Shown: positions 14,309-15,857 of the stretch, piece after piece
How positions within the stretch are numbered: the first letter of the stretch is position 1
Layout of the letters: each line of letters starts with the position of its first letter
NCBI GenBank assembly: GCA_903837445.1
Contig: CAILUR010000192.1
Coordinates: forward strand, 1-15,857
DNA length: 15,857 bases
Reading direction: 5' to 3'
From: an uncultured bacterium
GTDB lineage: Bacteria; Oederibacteriota; PGYV01; CAILUR01
Translations under genes and position numbers: made by a program
The notes under the pieces: generated by a model
The model's database searches: none
Seen by the model: the letters and a program-made list of their open reading frames with translations, nothing else
What the model was told of the DNA's origin: nothing

Positions 14309-15583
14309 ATGAAAAAGTTTTTAGTTGTTTTAGCAGTGCTCGCGCTCTTTGCGAGTGTAGCAATAGCTTCAGAAACACGCCTTAACGGCCTCGGACTTAG
14401 CAGTGATTCTTACAGTCCTGATGCTTGGATGGTTTCAGATGCAGCCAATGTAAATCTTTTCCCAGCTACAATAGTAAAATACCCAAAGCTTGCTGTATTT
14501 GAATATGGGTATGATAGTGGAGATCTTAATTCCTATGTCAATATGGATTTACTTGGTGGAGTAATCGGTCTTTACACCAACAAAAGCATCAACAACAGCA
14601 TCGTTAGCGACACAAACTCAGCTGTGCTTTATGGTCTTAACCTTTCCGACACTATGGCAATCGCAGTTGGTCTCACTTACCAGCAGTATCTTGACAAAAC
14701 CGTTCAGAACCCAACAGAAGTTCCTGTCACATATAATAAAGATATATATGTCGGTTCATTTAATGATGCTATCGGTCTTAACCTTGGCTTAGGTTTACTT
14801 GGTGCCATTCCGATGGATTTTGGACTCTCCTTATCACTCCCTCTCCATATCAATAATGAAGACACTAATTTTGATTCTGATGGCAATAAAACATATTTTT
14901 ATCAGGAGAAGACTTCTGGTTTAGATACCAAATTTAATGCCAAGGCAACTCTTGGAGATATGGCTATCGGCCTTGGAGTCCAATCCTATTTAAAAAAATA
15001 TGAACAAATCGAACAGAATTTTACGACTGGCGGAGCACTTTCATATGATTTTTACAAAGTAGATAATTATCAGGAGACTTCTATTCAGCTTGGTACTGTA
15101 AAAACTGTAAAGTTAGACAAGACAACTGTTTTTGTTGGAACACAGCTTGAACTGAGTTTTTGGAACAATATTTATGCAGATGGCTATGACAAAGTTCTTT
15201 ACACCAAAACTCCTTCCACTTATTATTATGAGGGTATGTGGGTTAATGTGCCTCTCGTCATAGGTGCAGAAACAAAGATAACCGACAACTGGACTGTAAG
15301 AGCCGGTGCGAAGAAAGCAATGTGGAACAACGAAACAGATAAATCTTATTGGAAAAATTCAGATGGAAAAATCACCTGGGCAGGCGACACCTATTCCTCT
15401 TCAGACACAAACGACCTCAATGTAAACTTCGGCGCGACTTTTGAAATTGCCGCATTTTCCATTGACTTGCTTGTCAACAAAGACCTTGTGTTAAACGGCC
15501 CTGAGTTTGTTTCAGGTGAAGGCGTAGCAAACGGAAACACGACTGACTGGGCATCACAAATAGCTCTTAACTTTAAGTGGTAA
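14309..15583 (+). CDS. Putative outer-membrane beta-barrel protein, copy 2 (paralog)
   Basis: This 424-residue paralog follows copy 1 by 50 bases and has the same plan: signal peptide cleaved after VAIA, the segment SDAANVNLFPATIVKYPKLA, and the C-terminal IALNFKW. Blocks shared almost exactly with copy 1 include LSDTMAIAVGLTYQQYLDK, GTVKTVKLDKTT, AETKITDNWTVRAGAKKAMW and the last ~60 residues. Between them lie stretches that differ strongly, most likely surface loops. AAGGAG just upstream serves as ribosome binding site. A strong terminator follows 14 bases after the stop. The function is unknown; a porin or other barrel is inferred from the signal peptide and aromatic C-terminus. Confidence 0.75.
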   Translation: MKKFLVVLAVLALFASVAIASETRLNGLGLSSDSYSPDAWMVSDAANVNLFPATIVKYPKLAVFEYGYDSGDLNSYVNMDLLGGVIGLYTNKSINNSIVSDTNSAVLYGLNLSDTMAIAVGLTYQQYLDKTVQNPTEVPVTYNKDIYVGSFNDAIGLNLGLGLLGAIPMDFGLSLSLPLHINNEDTNFDSDGNKTYFYQEKTSGLDTKFNAKATLGDMAIGLGVQSYLKKYEQIEQNFTTGGALSYDFYKVDNYQETSIQLGTVKTVKLDKTTVFVGTQLELSFWNNIYADGYDKVLYTKTPSTYYYEGMWVNVPLVIGAETKITDNWTVRAGAKKAMWNNETDKSYWKNSDGKITWAGDTYSSSDTNDLNVNFGATFEIAAFSIDLLVNKDLVLNGPEFVSGEGVANGNTTDWASQIALNFKW

Positions 15584-15597
15584 ACTGATTTAATCTC

Positions 15598-15640
15598 AAA
15601 ATACCGGCAGTGGAAACACTGCCGGTATTTTTATTTATAG
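15598..15640 (+). terminator. Strong rho-independent terminator
   Basis: A perfect 15-base-pair stem (15598-15612 with 15617-15631) encloses a GAAA tetraloop. The core is TACCGGCAGTG and the stem is followed by a T-rich tail (TTTTTATTTAT). On the - strand the tail has only four T residues, so it mainly serves the gene pair upstream. Confidence 0.92.
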
Positions 15641-15857
15641 TGTTAAAGTAATCCTTTTCTTTATATCTAATTTGTTATCCTCTGCTACAAATCTCGCAAA
15701 CAAAAGTATTTTTAGACATTATATAATAGGCGAAACTCGTGCAGGAACCACTCTAAAACAGGTTTATTTGAGCATAGACGCGGTTATTTGGACGGTTGTG
15801 GGATCTTGTATCCCTTTTTATTAGAACTAATCTTACTGGAACAGATGGCTCAGATAG
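15641..15857. other. Unassigned right end, no intact gene seen
   Basis: This 217-base stretch holds no gene I can assign. A + strand frame without ATG is open from before 15641 to TAG at 15822; from TTG 15672 it would encode 50 residues ending in a hydrophobic stretch, with no ribosome binding site. The - strand frames also hold peptide-like but broken stretches. A TATAAT box is at 15722-15727, and GGGAT (15800-15804) can pair with ATCCC (15810-15814) just before five T residues, which could end a short RNA of about 90 bases. An ATG at 15846 runs off the edge. A decayed gene, a leader or a small RNA are all possible. Confidence 0.35.

Larger units (their letters stand above)
12987..15583 (+). 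repeat. Tandem gene duplication
   Basis: The two outer-membrane genes align end to end. The last ~140 bases of each are nearly identical at the nucleotide level and the identity runs a few bases past the stop (AAGTGGTAAACT), while the central parts have diverged. Confidence 0.85.

Noticed and set aside
15820..15857. 5' end of a 16S rRNA gene (TGGCTCAGAT resemblance)
   Set aside because: The preceding bases do not match the conserved GAGTTTGATCCTGGCTCAG start, so this is a chance similarity.

Overview
The window is AT-rich bacterial DNA, densely packed with housekeeping genes and almost entirely on the + strand. The cell is probably diderm (Gram-negative type). It encodes a family 9 (heptosyltransferase-like) glycosyltransferase and two secreted proteins that end in an aromatic residue like outer-membrane beta-barrels. 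It also carries an accB-accC-Asp23/Gls24-AmaP-DUF2273 block best known from Firmicutes. This mixture would suit a deep-branching diderm lineage such as Elusimicrobiota or a related candidate phylum, but that placement is an inference and I cannot confirm it from the sequence alone. Layout: (1) 1-3433 holds sulfur amino-acid and envelope genes: the 3' end of cysK, then metX (broken by a one-base frameshift), metW and a GT9 glycosyltransferase, the last three almost without gaps. (2) 3430-4371 holds an unrecognised small gene on the - strand, divergent from a secreted thioredoxin-fold/ATP10-like protein. (3) 4449-9089 holds purC, an M24B Xaa-Pro aminopeptidase, efp (elongation factor P with an arginine at the loop tip), accB and accC. 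(4) 9132-10293 holds an Asp23/Gls24 protein, an AmaP-like membrane protein and a DUF2273 membrane protein. (5) 10281-12648 holds thiD2, thiE and thiC, overlapping or closely spaced with each other and with the block before. (6) 12649-12986 is a 338-base intergenic region with a good sigma70-type promoter and a long leader. It drives two tandem paralogous outer-membrane-like proteins (12987-15583), closed by a strong rho-independent terminator. (7) 15641-15857 has no intact gene that I can assign. How the genes work together: ThiC makes HMP-P, ThiD2 phosphorylates it to HMP-PP, and ThiE condenses it with the thiazole phosphate, so the pyrimidine arm and the joining step of thiamin synthesis are both here. 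AccB and AccC form the biotin carboxylase half of acetyl-CoA carboxylase; accA and accD are not in the window. The Asp23/AmaP/DUF2273 trio next to accBC ties lipid precursor supply to a membrane-anchored assembly of unknown function. CysK and MetX/MetW are cysteine and methionine synthesis steps. No mobile element, CRISPR array, tRNA or rRNA was found. I found no strikingly new system. The best leads are the unusual EF-P loop, the accBC-asp23-thi arrangement, the mosaic porin-like pair, the unknown - strand gene and the unassigned right end.
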